DNA from: Stagonosporopsis chrysanthemi
Taxonomy: Eukaryota > Ascomycota > Dothideomycetes > Pleosporales > Didymellaceae
Direction: 5' to 3'
NCBI GenBank assembly: GCA_022560025.1
Contig: JAFISE010000122.1
Span: 30,393 to 94,392 of the forward strand
DNA: 64,000 nt
Shown: positions 1 through 11,751 of the stretch, piece after piece
How positions within the stretch are numbered: the first letter of the stretch is position 1
How the letters are laid out: each line of letters starts with the position of its first letter
Translations under genes and position numbers: made by a program
The notes under the pieces: model-generated
What the model saw: only the letters and a program-made list of their open reading frames with translations
Told to the model about the DNA's origin: nothing
Database searches by the model: none

Positions 1-3000
1 CAGTTGCAAGCCCCTCTGAATTATCTCTGCACTTAAAGTACAGATGCTCCATCAGCTCAGGGCGCACGCAAAGTCGCCAGAGTAGGTAAGCGTCATCCAC
101 CTTTAGCCACCACCAGTCCGGCCCATCCAAGCGGCGCAGCTGCTCGATCTTGTCAAAGAAGAGTTTGACGATAGTTAGTGCAAGCTGGGGCTTCTGTTCA
201 AAGACATCATCGGTGATATAGATAAGCCCGCCGTGGGGAAACAGTCCAACACGTTCGTATCTTAGCTTTTCGGGAGTCGGGTGTACACCGAATACGAATT
301 CAGGTGGCAGCTGCAAACCGACAGACCATACGCGCACCCGCTGCTTGAGTACGTCACCAAAACCCGGTAGTTCGGTGTAATGTTCGAAGTCCGGGTGCAC
401 CTGGGATTGTGAGTTCGCGTTGAATAGGTCAAGTCAATCAACATACAATTATAATACCGGACCTATGCTTGTCAACATCGTCTCGGAACTGGCTCCAAGC
501 ACCATTGTACCAGAGGGTTGCAACTTTCACGTTGTGTAGCAAGAGCCAACGTGTGATCAACTCAATCTCTTCTGGATGTTCTTTGGGATCGTACAACAAG
601 ATTGCTTGTCGCTCCAGCGGTTCGCTATCGCCTGGGGCTAGAGGGCAGAACATCTCCATGATGTCGAGATTGAAGATTCGTTCGATGTTGCTTCTTACGT
701 GCGACAACGATGGAGCTGTTACTTCCTCGTAAATGACATCTTGCGTTTCGGATGGACTTTGCACATGCTGGAGTTGAAAGTCCTGCACCGCGCTGTTTGT
801 CGTGTCGGTGGGGATAGGAACAGACTGGTCGGCAGTAGCCCGATCGGCAGGAGGCGGTAATGGCTTCACCGTTCGCTTGTTTCCACTGTTGCGAATTTCT
901 GCACTATAACTTAGCTCATTGCCAGCAAAAATTCATAAGCTGATTCTCGGCACGTCTGTTCAAGAAACCACATGTTGTAACACACTCAAGTCTTGGCAAT
1001 TCTGGAATAATGAAGGTACATACCTAGTCCTTTGAACTGGGGCAAGGCCGTGGGGTCGATCTGCTTGGGTTTACCCTTTTGGAGTACCCACCCAGTATTT
1101 TTATGCGCGAACCAGCATTGTGCTGTTGACCTGAAGCAGCCACTCGGCCCTTGCAGCCAGAAGAAGCATGTTATGGGGGGATTCCCGTTCTTGGGTAGCC
1201 CATCATCGATTGCAAATTCACGCACAGCACCATCCTGATGTGCCCTCTCAGCAGGATCCCCTGACCGAGAAGGATAGGCAAGGAGGTTGTTATCCGCCTG
1301 CAGGGAAGCGATGGTTGGAGCAGATGGCCCGCTCATTGGGATCTGGCGAATCTGGCTGCAGGGAAGTCTTCTAGGGTTGATAGGTACGGGCTGATGGGAG
1401 TTCAGACCTGGTGGGGCGAAGCCTGTATTTCGATGTGCGTATTCACATTCATCGTCCGCCTTAGTGCAGCCCTTCGGGCTGCTCAGCCAGGAAGGACACG
1501 TTACAGGAGGATTGGCATACTTTGGTAACCCAGCACGAGGCTTCAGATTTGGATCTATCCTTATTGGTTGGCCTTGGTGATTAGACTCTGGACGGGCCCA
1601 GCCTGTGTTTCGATGGGCGTACTTGCACTCTTCTGCCGTTTTACTGCACCCTTGAGCATTCCACAACCAGAAGGAACAGGTAATTGGCGGATCTTGAGGT
1701 CCGGACTTTGCTGGGTTGACTGTGGTAAGATGCTCGGCAGGGAGATTGTCAATCGCTGTTTGCACACCGTTAATCTCTGTCCATCCTGTATACTTGTGTG
1801 CATATAAGCAATCCTCGGCCGTCTTAGTACATTTCCGATCTCTGTACCAATAGAGACAGGTGAGGGGAGGGGTTTGATATTTATGTGGTACTCGCCCGTC
1901 AAAATCCCCGAGTTGGTATGGCTCTCCTTCAGGATTGGTGTCCCTATGCATGAATCGACAGTTTTGTGCAGTATAAGGGCAGGCCAAGCTTCTCCAATGG
2001 AAACAGACTAGAGGCACCTTCCCTGCTTCCCATGAAGCGAGGGGAGTTGTCGTGTTCGTAACTCCGAGCCGTGAGCGATCACCTCCATCGTCATTTTCAT
2101 GTTCCTCGGCACGGCGAGTTGCAGTTTCTCGGCGCCCGTAAGGGTCATCGTTTGATCGCGAGATTGTGGCCTTCGGCAACGTTGGTGGCGTTCCATTTAT
2201 GAAACTTAGTGCGCTAAAGTCAGGAGCGTTCTCGGTGCGAGAGCGCTTCTCTGCACGCCAACGAAACCCGACCCTGCTGTACTGTTGATCAGACGACGAT
2301 TGTCGTTTCTGCTTCTCCTTTGGTTCATTAATGAAGCCAATTGCACGGGACGGTTGCTTTGGTTGTGCGGTTCTAATAGCTCGCATAGTATTTGATGACA
2401 CAGTGTTGCGAGCTATAGGCTTTGCTTGGCCAGAGCTGGCGGCGACGATGCCACTCTTCGCTACTGAAGATGCTGGAGCTACCCTTGATTCCTTCTCTGG
2501 GTCCTTGCGAATCATGGGATCTGTCGTTTTCCTGTCCAATGCAGAAGAATCCAGCCTGCTGTTCGGAAGCGCAGGTCCACTCGTTGGTTCCTTGGCTGCG
2601 CTTTCATGGCGATTTTGTCTTGTGTTGCTTTCTCGTGGCTTATGAACTAGAGCATCGTCTAACGATTCCTCTTCCGAGGACGACTCTTCCTCTGAAGAGG
2701 ACTGCTGCAAAGGTGCCCCGCGGCGCGTAAGGGGGGGCGGCTTTTGACGTGAGGAATCAAGTGTAGGCGAGGCCGGAGTTAAAGGGATGTGGTCCTGTAC
2801 AAACAAACTCTCTCGTGTTTGTGTTGATGGCAAAGATTCATCGTCGCTGCCATCGTCGTCAGAGACAACTGGACGATATCGTTGTTGCTTTCGGCGTTTC
2901 CGGTCACGCTTTGCATGTCTGCGATCTGTGACTACCTGTGCCTTTGCTTGGGCCTCCGCATAAGCTTGCTTATCTGCCTCATTTTGGCGCTGAAACGCAA

Positions 3001-3427
3001 GTGTACCGAGCTCTTCTTTGAGCTGCTCCCATCTTGAGATGAGGTTCGTGCCGTCCAGGTGCCAAGCGGGCTCCCAGGTACCTAGTCGACGGTCAGTATA
3101 CGTCTTTGCCATGGTCACATAGAAGAACAGCTCCAGCCCGTGAGGGTTGTTGGAACCGTCCCAGGCTCCGTACATCTGAGCATCTGATTAGATTTCCATC
3201 TTCAGGCATGCTCTGCAGGCTTACTGGTCAAGCGGATATCCTTCCCAGCTCACAAGGTAGCTGTTTTGTTCGTCTGGTTCTTCAGCGATGATGCAGTTCG
3301 GGGTATAGTATTGCTGCTCTTCGTCGGGTGCAGTCGATGTCACGGAAACAGCTTCATCAGTGTCGTAGTCTTGGAAGAGGTCCTGCGCCGTGGCCATGTC
3401 CTGGCGCAGTTGATCGAGAGCAGACAT
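1..3427 (-). CDS. Chromodomain and five-CCCH zinc finger protein (3' end outside window)
   Basis: Exons read from the minus strand are 3225-3427, 3174-3175, 1024-3081, 447-898 and 1-400 (continuing past the left edge), giving 1038 residues so far. The N-terminus carries a chromodomain (YLVSWEGYPLDQ, then CTWEPAW), normally a methyl-lysine histone reader. A basic helix follows (KRDRKRRKQQRYRP), then a long disordered Ser/Asp-rich stretch. Five CCCH fingers of the form C-x7-9-C-x6-C-x3-H lie between about 1080 and 2005, each with a conserved YAHK/YAHR/FMHR-type ending, suggesting RNA binding. The last exons encode a conserved-looking globular domain (LLYDPKEHPEE, LPPEFVFGVHPTPEK, GPDWWWLKVDDAYLLW) that I cannot name. 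The start MSALDQL at 3427 is the only upstream ATG in frame. The 2-nt second exon is needed to join the chromodomain and is discussed as a finding. A nuclear chromatin or RNA-linked silencing role is inference from the domains. Confidence 0.8.
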
Positions 3428-3886
3428 GTTGATTGGCTAGCAGTGCAAGCCGCGACGTACGCACACTTGGACCCCCCAGGGCTCGCCTGGAAGTGCCGAA
3501 AACGACTGCGACCGGATCGCGCCTCTCGCCAGTGACAGTTGGAGCGACATGAAACAGTCAAGCTGAGAGGGTGATCGCCGCGATGCCGCACTGGGAGAGC
3601 TCCAGCTCAGTGGAGTAAGATAGTGTGGCACTAAGGGTCTCTTAGCGCAGCTGCGACTTGGCAGCAGCAATGCAGTGCCTTTGTGAGGCAGGAGGCAGCC
3701 AAATCACCGCTTCCGCTCACAAACTACGTCGAGGCACTGTGATAGCCTGCCACCGCCTGCCACCGCCCGTCACCGCCTGCCACCGCCCCTACCGCCGCAC
3801 TCTGCCCACCTGCACCAGGCCCTCACCTAGCGCCGACTTTCGCGTGCTCTCCCCACTGCGCACCGCTTCCCCCGCTCACCACAGCC
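3428..3886. promoter_or_regulatory. Divergent intergenic region with decamer tandem repeat
   Basis: This 459-nt stretch separates the chromodomain gene (-) from YPT3 (+), so it should hold both promoters. Around 3748-3800 a C-rich decamer close to CCACCGCCTG is repeated about five times with small changes. No convincing TATA box was seen. Confidence 0.5.
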
Positions 3887-4896
3887 ATGGCGAACGACGA
3901 ATATGACGTGAGTCCCCCGTGCGACATGTGCGCCGCCGCCAGTTTGCCAGCTTGTACTGACACATTGGCTGCAGTTCCTCTTCAAGGGTACCTTCCCCCG
4001 CTGCGCCCGCGTGCGCCGCCCCGCTAACACGCAGCAGTGGTCCTCATCGGAGACTCGGGCGTCGGTAAATCCAACCTGTTGAGCAGGTTCACCCGCAACG
4101 AGTTCAACCTCGACTCCAAGTCGACCATCGGCGTCGAGTTTGCGACACGCTCCATCCAGGTGGACGCCAAGACGATCAAGGCACAGATTTGGGACACAGC
4201 CGGCCAGGAGCGCTACCGCGCCATCACATCGGCCTATTACCGCGGCGCTGTCGGCGCGCTGCTCGTGTACGACATCAGCAAGCACCAGACCTACGAGAAC
4301 GTCACAAGGTGGCTGAAGGAGCTGCGCGACCATGCCGACTCGAACATTGTCATCATGCTGGTCGGAAACAAGAGCGATTTGAGGCATCTGCGGGCAGTGC
4401 CCACCGAGGAGGCCAAGCAGTTTGCGAGTACGTGCTCCTGTTTCGCGAGATACGAACGAGCGTATTGCATGTGATTGCTTGCTGACATTGGCCTTTACAG
4501 GCGAGAACAACCTCTCCTTCATCGAGACGTCTGCCTTGGATGCCAGCAACGTCGAGCTTGCCTTCCAGAACATTCTCACAGGTATGCGCTTCTACTATCT
4601 GCAGACTGCCGCCCAACCCCTTCTTCAACCTTCCCAGCCTGCAGTCAATTCGGTGGCAGCGTGGTGCTCGTGTTCTGCGACAAGCACACTGCCACATGCG
4701 TCTTCTGCTACCCCTCACATTGCGTCGCCCCGCCACAGTCTGAGGACAAGCTGACAGCTACACAGAAATCTACCGTATCGTCTCCAGCAAGGCCCTCGAC
4801 CAGGGCGAGGGCAGTCAGAACGTCCTCGGTGGCGAGCGCAAGGTCCTCGAGATCAGCAAGTCGGCCGATGCGGAGCAGAAGAAGGGGTGCTGCTAA
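3887..4896 (+). CDS. YPT3: Rab11-family small GTPase (Ypt3/Ypt31)
   Basis: Five exons (3887-3907, 3975-3987, 4038-4427, 4501-4581, 4766-4896) give a 211-residue protein, the usual Rab11 length. All GTPase motifs are present: the P-loop GDSGVGKS, switch I ending in STIGVEF, switch II WDTAGQERYRA, the base-binding NKSD and the ETSA loop. The C-terminus ends KKGCC, a double-cysteine geranylgeranylation signal. The start of the protein, MANDEYD followed by FLFKVVLIG, is typical of Ypt3/Ypt31. The family cycles between GDP and GTP at the late Golgi and recycling endosomes and drives secretory vesicle traffic toward growing tips. Exon 2 is only 13 nt. The fourth intron (184 nt) is long for this window. 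Identity is very secure. Confidence 0.96.
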
Positions 4897-5365
4897 ATGG
4901 GACACACATCTTTGCCTCAGGACGTACAGCGCTTGCGTCTCACACCCGAATGGTAGCGCGTACCACCGCAGTGCGCTGCGTTGACGACGAGATACGCCTG
5001 TCATGTGCAAATGTCCACGAGTCATGTCAAGTTTCACGGCGTCCAGGATGTCACATTTGGTCAATTACCCTCTTTCAACATCTGCTGTCCGTTTCTGCTT
5101 TCATTGCAGGCGCTTGGCTGTGCTGGACGGGCCGGCCTAGAGGTCTGTGTCTTGATTTCCTGCATGTTGATGGGTCTTTTTCTTTTCAGTTGAGGGCGGT
5201 AATGTAACTATGCTGTTGCCAATTCAATGCAGCATATATCCACTTGTCAGATTCGCCATGCGCCATGCGCCTCACTCTTGCCTTGGTCTCTGCACATATC
5301 ATAGTTTCGCCTGTCGTGCGTCTCACACCAAGAGTTTCTCTCCGCCGCCCCACCCACCCTCGACC
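4897..5365. other. Convergent 3' intergenic region
   Basis: The 469 nt between the YPT3 stop and the 3' end of the minus-strand gene at 5366 should hold the two 3' untranslated regions. I see no further gene, RNA or repeat in it. Confidence 0.5.
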
Positions 5366-6049
5366 TCAAAACTTCCTATACCCCTTCCCCCCCGTAACCA
5401 TATCATCGCTAATCTTCTGCACCTCCTCACTATTCTTCACCCACGCACTGCTCGCATCCTCCCACTTCCCCGCCCCAAACTTCTTCACACACCACTCTAC
5501 CACCCTCCCCAACTCCCGCCTAACCCTCTCTTCCAACGCCTCCCTCTCCTCTCCCCCCTTCCCCCCCTTCCTCCACGCCTCCACATCCCGCACCAACCTC
5601 TGCCCGCCCTCTGCCCCCTCCTCTCCATACACCCACCCCACCAACCCCCCCTGCACGCCCTCACACCCACACTCCCTCCCCACCTCCTCCCCCAGCCTCT
5701 CCCCCTCCCCCCTCTTCTTCGGCACAAACCCCGCACACGCATCCCCCACGTCCCCCAACCACAGCCGCGCATTGCGGAAATCCCCCTCGCACCGGTGCAG
5801 GATCCCGTGCAGCAGCATGCCCTCGACTGCGGGCGGGGCCTGCATGTGGCGCACGAGGAAGTGCGCGCTGGGCAGGTCGTGGTTGAGGATGTGCAGGGCG
5901 GCTTCGAGGGTGGGGTGCAGGGCGAGGGAGGCGATGGAGGCGGTGAGAGGGGGGGAGAGGGGTTTGGGTGGGGGAGGGGCAAGGGAGGCGGTTTTGAGGA
6001 GGTGGGGGAGGAGGGAGGCGAAGGTTGGTTCTTGGAGTGGGCTGGGCAT
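5366..6049 (-). CDS. Conserved fungal protein of unknown function
   Basis: One open frame of 227 residues starts with MPSPLQEPTF at 6049. It has no signal peptide or membrane segment. The central part (residues about 45 to 110) looks most constrained: HILNHDLPSAHFLVRHM, then GMLLHGILHRCEGDF and ARLWLGDVGDACAGF. It is helical in character, with several His and Cys residues. I have an impression of related proteins in other filamentous ascomycetes but know of no assigned function. The coding strand is extremely G-rich and C-poor from 5370 to 6050, so the opposite strand also stays open in two frames; the conserved core makes the minus-strand reading the real one. The C-terminal third is charged (EALEERVRRELGRVVEW) and may be a coiled coil. 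Confidence 0.7.
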   Translation of the reverse strand: MPSPLQEPTFASLLPHLLKTASLAPPPPKPLSPPLTASIASLALHPTLEAALHILNHDLPSAHFLVRHMQAPPAVEGMLLHGILHRCEGDFRNARLWLGDVGDACAGFVPKKRGEGERLGEEVGRECGCEGVQGGLVGWVYGEEGAEGGQRLVRDVEAWRKGGKGGEEREALEERVRRELGRVVEWCVKKFGAGKWEDASSAWVKNSEEVQKISDDMVTGGKGYRKF

Positions 6050-6836
6050 GGTTGGTAGGTTGGTTGTCTGGTGGTTGCGTGGATGGATGGGTGGATGCTG
6101 AGTGTGGTTTGGGGGTGGGGTTGTTGGCGCCTGTGGTGCTTTGCTTTGCTTTGCTGTCGTGGTCCTGGCAAGAGACGAAGATTGGTGGTGATTGCTTTCG
6201 ACTTTCAGTGATATAAGTCAAAGTGGTTCCTTCTATCCACAGAGCACATACTCACAGACTCTGCATATACCACCGAAGCGTCAAGCGCGTAAACATGTGA
6301 CGTCCACGACTCCCCTTTCAGCGCTACACTGCCGACGTCATGACAGACCCTAGTCTACCACGACCCGCAGTCTGGGGTAAGCTAAGAGTGACGTTTACAT
6401 GTCCTTGATGATCATCTATTACATGCGCTTTAACCACAACCTTGATCAGGGATGCATGGTTTGTTTTAACAAGCTGCACTCTTTAATATACTCAGTAAGG
6501 GAAAAATAGTACGATAACGCCAGTATTCATATTATATAAATCTTCAGTTCTACCCGCGAATCGCAACACCGAAAAGGTGCCGATTTATACAATGCATATA
6601 TAACGGAAGCCAAAGCCGCTTTTCATAAACACTATCCGTACACATGCCGTGGGTGCGAGAAGAGGTAACAGCCACCAAACGCCGGAAAATGGTATGTCGG
6701 GACGAAGACGCGTACGAAGAATTCGAAGTTCCGTTTCGGCGTCGTGATGAAGTCGAGAGGTGTCGAAGACTTCTGGTGGTGGGTGGGAGGGATGTGGAGG
6801 AGTAATTGGTGTGAAGAAGAGCGAAGAAGTAAAGGC
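6050..6836. other. Intergenic region, no gene seen
   Basis: This 787-nt stretch lies upstream of the gene at 5366-6049 and downstream of RCF2. It is GC-poor around 6420-6620 and includes several TATA-like strings on both strands. No open frame with recognisable content and no repeat was found. Confidence 0.4.
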
Positions 6837-7833
6837 TTACGACTTCGCGCCAGCCTTGTCCTTCGCCTCCTTCTTCTCCTTTTGTGCCGACTCCTGCCTT
6901 TCCTTGTTGTCAGGGTGCTCGCGCTTCGCCTCGATATGCGCGTTACGCTCCTTCAGACGCTCCTCCTCAGCCTCAACCATTTCTGCAATCATTCGTCAGC
7001 AAAGCTCCCAGTAATTACACTTGCGACGTGATGCATCGTGACAAAGCACGGGTCAGCCTCCCCGCCTAATGGCAAACGTACCTCTCCACTGGTCCTCGCC
7101 AGCGTATCGCTCGTGGTGAATGCGCTTCTCGATGACGTGCTGGTGCGTCGGATCGTTGGGGTCAACCACCTTGATCGTCTCCCACCTGCCCTGGCCCTTG
7201 GCGGCATCGGCGCCTTCGATCGCGAAACTAGCAAGCAGCGCAGCCAGTGTGCCGCCCTGAGCGTACATACGCGCCTGGACGAGCTTCTGGGAGCCGCTCA
7301 GGTAGGGGTTGCGGTTGACAAGAGTCCAGGAGCCGGCCATGGAGGCGACCCAGAAGCCGAAGAGAAGCGGGTAGCGGTTCTCGGTGGCCCATTCTTTAGC
7401 GCGCTCAAAGGCGGTCTTGTTCTGCTCGAGGAGTGCGCTGCGGTTCCGCTCGCGCTCGACTTCGGCCTTCTTCTCGGGGTTGTTCTCGATGTCGAATTGT
7501 GCGGAGGCGCGGTCGGCGGCGATGACGGCTGTGTTGCATTAGCACTGACCTGGGTCTCACCAAGTGAGGGGTTGCTACGCACCAATGAAGGTTCCTGCGG
7601 ATGTGACGAGGAACGCGCGGAAGGGCAAAGTGAGCGCTCTGAATGATGGGTATCTTCTGCTTGCGCCAACTACAGCGGCGGTTCCGATTGCTGTGCCGAT
7701 GAGACCACCAATTGTTCCGCCCTTAACTGAGGCACTGGAAAGCAATAAGTATCGTTTTTCCACACCTCAAGAATTGCCACATGCAAACTCACTTGTAATG
7801 CGCCTGCTCTTGCTCTGGCGTGAGGACCTTCAT
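6837..7833 (-). CDS. RCF2: Respiratory supercomplex factor 2 (HIG1 domain, mitochondrial)
   Basis: Four exons (7793-7833, 7583-7734, 7082-7528, 6837-6982) give 261 residues beginning MKVLTPEQEQAHY. Two hydrophobic hairpins are visible. The first is GGTIGGLIGTAIGTAAVVG near residues 18 to 40, followed by ALTLPFRAFLVTSAGTFI. The second belongs to a HIG1 domain near residues 90 to 160, with YPLLFGFWVASMAGSW and the signature NPYLSGSQKLVQARMYAQGG. The tail is a highly charged helix rich in Lys and Glu. Rcf2 is an inner-membrane protein that associates with cytochrome c oxidase and complex III-IV supercomplexes. The introns carry GTGAGT, GTGCGT and GTACGT donors, and all phases are consistent. Confidence 0.93.
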
Positions 7834-9237
7834 ATTGTGAAATTAAGCTTTGGAGCTGTAGAATGGAATTGTGACTATCGTCTAATATCGAGACGGGCTA
7901 TTGGAGAGGCGAGGGAGGCGTAAGGTAAGAGTATGAAGTATGATCAAAACCGCGCAGTGGGGACCGGGCGGACGCAATGCTTATAAAATGATAACGCAAA
8001 GCTCAAAACTACACCATGGTGACGTCGCCGACTGTCCGGCAACTTAGCGTGCACTGAGGCGACGCCTTTCGGCAGACCCTGCCACAGCGGCCGAGCTCCC
8101 GGCGCTCTGTCAGACTGCACATCGAACCACCGCGCCCTGATCGTGTGCGCCAGATCCTACTTTGTCCGCCTTGTGCAGCTGCAGGGGTCGTTGTGATAGT
8201 CGCCTCTTTGATCATTGATCTATTGACTTGCTGGTCCTCTACAGAACGAAGCTCCATCCGGCGCTGCCACGTGAGACCTCACACACAAGTCCGGGTCACC
8301 AAACCCATGAACTTTCGTTCAAGGAATGCTGCTTCAGCCCTTTCGCCAAATAGATCAATGGACTGGGAGTCAGCAATGCTCCCATGATCGAAATCGACTT
8401 GTCTCGTGCGTCGCAAATTGCTCGGATCATACGTTGAAGCCGCTGCGGCATCACTAGCGTTGCCGCTCGCCGCTCTCTGGGCAGCAACTCAGACAACCTG
8501 GGCTCGACTGCCATAGCCAGGTTTGCTAATCTTTCCCAGACTCTTCCGCATTGCAATCATCCCTTGTTAACTTCGGTTCTACACTCCGTGTACTTGTCGT
8601 CTCGCCAGCAATTTCTTCAGTGTGTTCCGAGCGGGCCCGAGTTGCCACCGGTTTCCGAATTTCGCTGCGAAGTCGGTGCTAAACATCATCCAATACGCTC
8701 AGCAAATCACAGGCCGCGAAACACTGCGTAGACTACAAAACGTTGACGTACCGCACAAGCGCAGCTGAGATGCTTAGGAAATAGAACCCGCGATTGGCCT
8801 AGACTAATAGAGCAAAAATTGTATTTGGAGGAATGTTTGCCAGTAGCTCATACTGCCATGTAAGGTATACAGCCATGTTGTTTTGCACCAGTGATACTTC
8901 GTATAAAGGTGTAGGATTGCACAACGATCCAGCTCCAGAACTTGGCATCTCTCCAGTCGACCGTCGCCAACATATCAGCTAGCCAAACCAGGGAACAGAT
9001 GCTGAGATAAACAAGAAATAACATATCGCCGATAGACATGTCTCGAAAAGTGATGTCAATCCTTCCAACACTAGGAAATGGTTTTTCGTCTTAGCCCAAT
9101 CGGTTCGACAATCTTTTCGACATGAACTTTAACTTGGGAATATCTCTGCGGTGAGATCGAAATCGGAACGAGTGTGTTTGCGGTTGTGGTTATTCGCAGC
9201 GTATGTTGAGGCCAGGTACACCTGTCTAGCATGACAC
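7834..9237. other. Intergenic region between RCF2 and the PUF gene
   Basis: This 1.4-kb stretch contains only short unsupported open frames. The longest with any character is a 63-codon minus-strand frame at 8848-9039 with a hydrophobic N-terminus. It has no homologous feel and may simply be part of the 3' untranslated region of the PUF gene. The part next to 7833 should contain the RCF2 promoter. Confidence 0.4.
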
Positions 9238-11751
9238 CTAACGGAAGGTACCTGGGAAGGTGGTAGTACGAGCGATGCCATTGTTGTAACGGGGGACCAG
9301 TCCGGTAGGTGGACCGGGACGTGTCGCGACAGCAGGGTTGCAGCACAACATGGCGACACGCGAGCCGTACTTGGAGCCTCGGAGGGAGACCATGTGCTTG
9401 CGAATCTGGCTACCGACAATCTCGCGGTGCTGAGCGCTGCTGTTGGCCAAGATGTACTGGATGAGGTAGTTTCCGAACTGATCGCCAGCAACTGCAAGGA
9501 AGTCAGCAACAGAACTGTGCAGACATGTGCAACACAACTCACTATCGATCAGAGGCATACGAGGGCGATCAGGGCGACCTTCGCAGACACGCTCCAGGTA
9601 CCTGTCCAAGAATTCGGTGTTGCCAATCTTCAGGCACTTCTCAATGACTTTAGAGGCGTATTGATCCATGCTGTACTCGGTCGCGAGGCGGAGAACGTGG
9701 TCGATGGCGCGGCTGCGATCGGTGGGTGCACCGTGCTCACAAATGTGCTGGATGCACCAATTGCCGAACTGGCCTCGAGCAATGACATCAATGCTAGCAA
9801 GAACCTCATTGATGCAGGGACGCTGTGGCTGGTTAGCAATTATCGTCCGGCCAGACTGTTTCTGGCCATACCTTGTCTTCTTCCAAGCAGTTCTCAAAGA
9901 TGTTCTGAACAACCAGGCTCCCAGTCTCACCCAGAGCAACTTCATGCCACATGCCCCGAAGTGCTTCGTTGACGTAGCGCATGATCTGGGGAGGAGAGTC
10001 ACTCCAGCGCAGCTCGAACAGCTTCTGCCAAACGTGGCAAGCATAACGATGGATCACCGTGTCAGGAATACGTCGCAGTAGCTCGTGTACCATGGTGGCC
10101 TTGTACTCCTCAGGAACACAGTCAAAGGCCTTTTGAATAACATGGCATCCGAAAGCATCCGTGCTGAGTGCAAGTGTGTTGCCACGAATTGCGTTAGCAA
10201 TCTTGATGATCTGATCTGGCGAACCATGTTCGAAGCAGCGTTGAACCAGAAAGTTACCGAAACGATTGATCATCAGCGGGTAGGCTTGAGCAATGATAGC
10301 ATCGACAATCTCATATTTCTGGTCGGGTGTGCCAACCTTGAGCTTCTGCTGAAGGAATATCGAGGCCTGCTGGTCGTTGTTGCCGATAATCTTATCGACG
10401 ATGTACTTCCAGTTGCAGCTCATGTTGCGATCCAACAGCCGGCGGTAGTTCATAGGCTCAACAGGGGGCATATACTGCGAGTTGCCAGTCTCACTAGGGG
10501 CCTGTGAACGTTAGGAAGAGTAGGTAGAGAAACCGGTAGCCAGACTGACCTGAGAGTTCCAGGGTGATGGACCCATGCCGGTTGAGATATCGAACTCATG
10601 AGCAACAGGAGAAAGTCTGCTCCCAACAATGCTACCGACTGGAGCAGGGTAGTTTGCAGATTGCATGGGCGGGACTCCGTACTGGCTGTAAGCGGGGTCA
10701 AATGCAGACTCAGGGCGACTTGGCGGGTTGCTCAGGCTGGTGTTGAAGCTATTGTTAAAGCCAGTGCCCATTCCTCCGCCCATGAAACCTCCGACACCAT
10801 TGTTCAGACCACCGCCGCGGAATCCTTGATCGAGAGGAAAATGGGCCGGCTCGTTGAGGTAATTATTGCCGCGTCGTGCTGCAGACTGACCAATGGCAAC
10901 TGGAGCGCGGGCGTGGCTCTGACCTTGTCCTTGATACTGAGAACCGAAGCTGTTATTCATATTGAATGAGGGGCGGTTGGAATCGTTGGACCATCCATCA
11001 TTGGCACGAGTCGAAGCGTTGAAGTTGTTCTGTAGCTGTGCGAGGGTTTGCTCCGTGACATCTCCGACATAGCCGTAGTCGCTATCGGACGATTGGCTGA
11101 GGTGTTCGATCGTAGATCTAGCAACGTGATGGCTGTGTGATTCTTGGTTGATGCGGGCGATCTCGTCCTTGGCAGCCTGTAGCTCTTCCCTCATCCTCTG
11201 CAATTCGATAGCGCTAACGAGGATCGAAGGGTCGGAAGAGGACATTGTAGCTGGCGTGCTTGAGTACTCCTCAGTAGCCGGTGTAATTGGAACGGAGTTG
11301 CTGGATGACGACTTGTAGGGATCATCAGGCGAGGATCGCTCGTTGAGACGTTGCAAGAGCGAGTCCATGACAGCTCTATCCTGGTAGTGATCATCCTTGT
11401 TCTGTCAACAGTCAGCTTCTGGGAAGGAATGGGATGGCAGGACTTGTTAGAATATCAGAGCAAGAGAAAACTGACCTTGAAGCCACCCATGGGTTGCTGT
11501 TGCATGGCAGGCATGGCGATATTGCCCATGGTGGATGTACCGAGCGGCCGCTTCAGACCCTGCAGACTGGAAGTCAATGAGGAGCCAAAGGAAGGATGAA
11601 AACCGAATGGGATGTAATTCTGGCTGTTGCCATTGATTTGGCCCAGTACCTCTGGCGAAGTGTCAATTCTCAGGTCGCCAGGAGGCAGGTTGAACCTGTT
11701 GAGGCCCTTGCGAGGTGTTGGCGAGCCGTCTGAAGTGATGTTGAAGGCCAT
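9238..11751 (-). CDS. Pumilio (PUF) family RNA-binding protein
   Basis: Five exons (11476-11751, 10550-11401, 9872-10501, 9543-9822, 9238-9491) encode 763 residues from MAFNITSDG. The N-terminal half is low complexity, with Ser/Asn/Gly-rich segments and a short coiled coil (LQRMREELQAAKDEIARINQ). The C-terminal half is a PUF array: repeats carry the usual NRFGNFLVQRCFEHG, TDAFGCHVIQKAFDC, YACHVWQKLFEL, TGSLVVQNIFENC, GQFGNWCIQHICEHG, DQYASKVIEKCLKIG and DQFGNYLIQYIL cores, consistent with eight repeats. PUF proteins bind sequence elements in mRNA 3' untranslated regions and control decay, translation or localisation in the cytoplasm. Which yeast PUF it matches best I cannot decide. The frame extends upstream of 11751 without another ATG, which fixes the start. 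The last exon ends at a TAG shortly after repeat 8. Confidence 0.93.

Noticed and set aside
3827..4579. 250-codon minus-strand frame
   Set aside because: It is antisense to YPT3 exons and has no recognisable feature.
5210..6101. Two long plus-strand frames of 282 and 285 codons
   Set aside because: They are antisense to the minus-strand gene at 5366-6049 and consist of Pro/Leu/His runs caused by its C-rich complement. They have no domain content.
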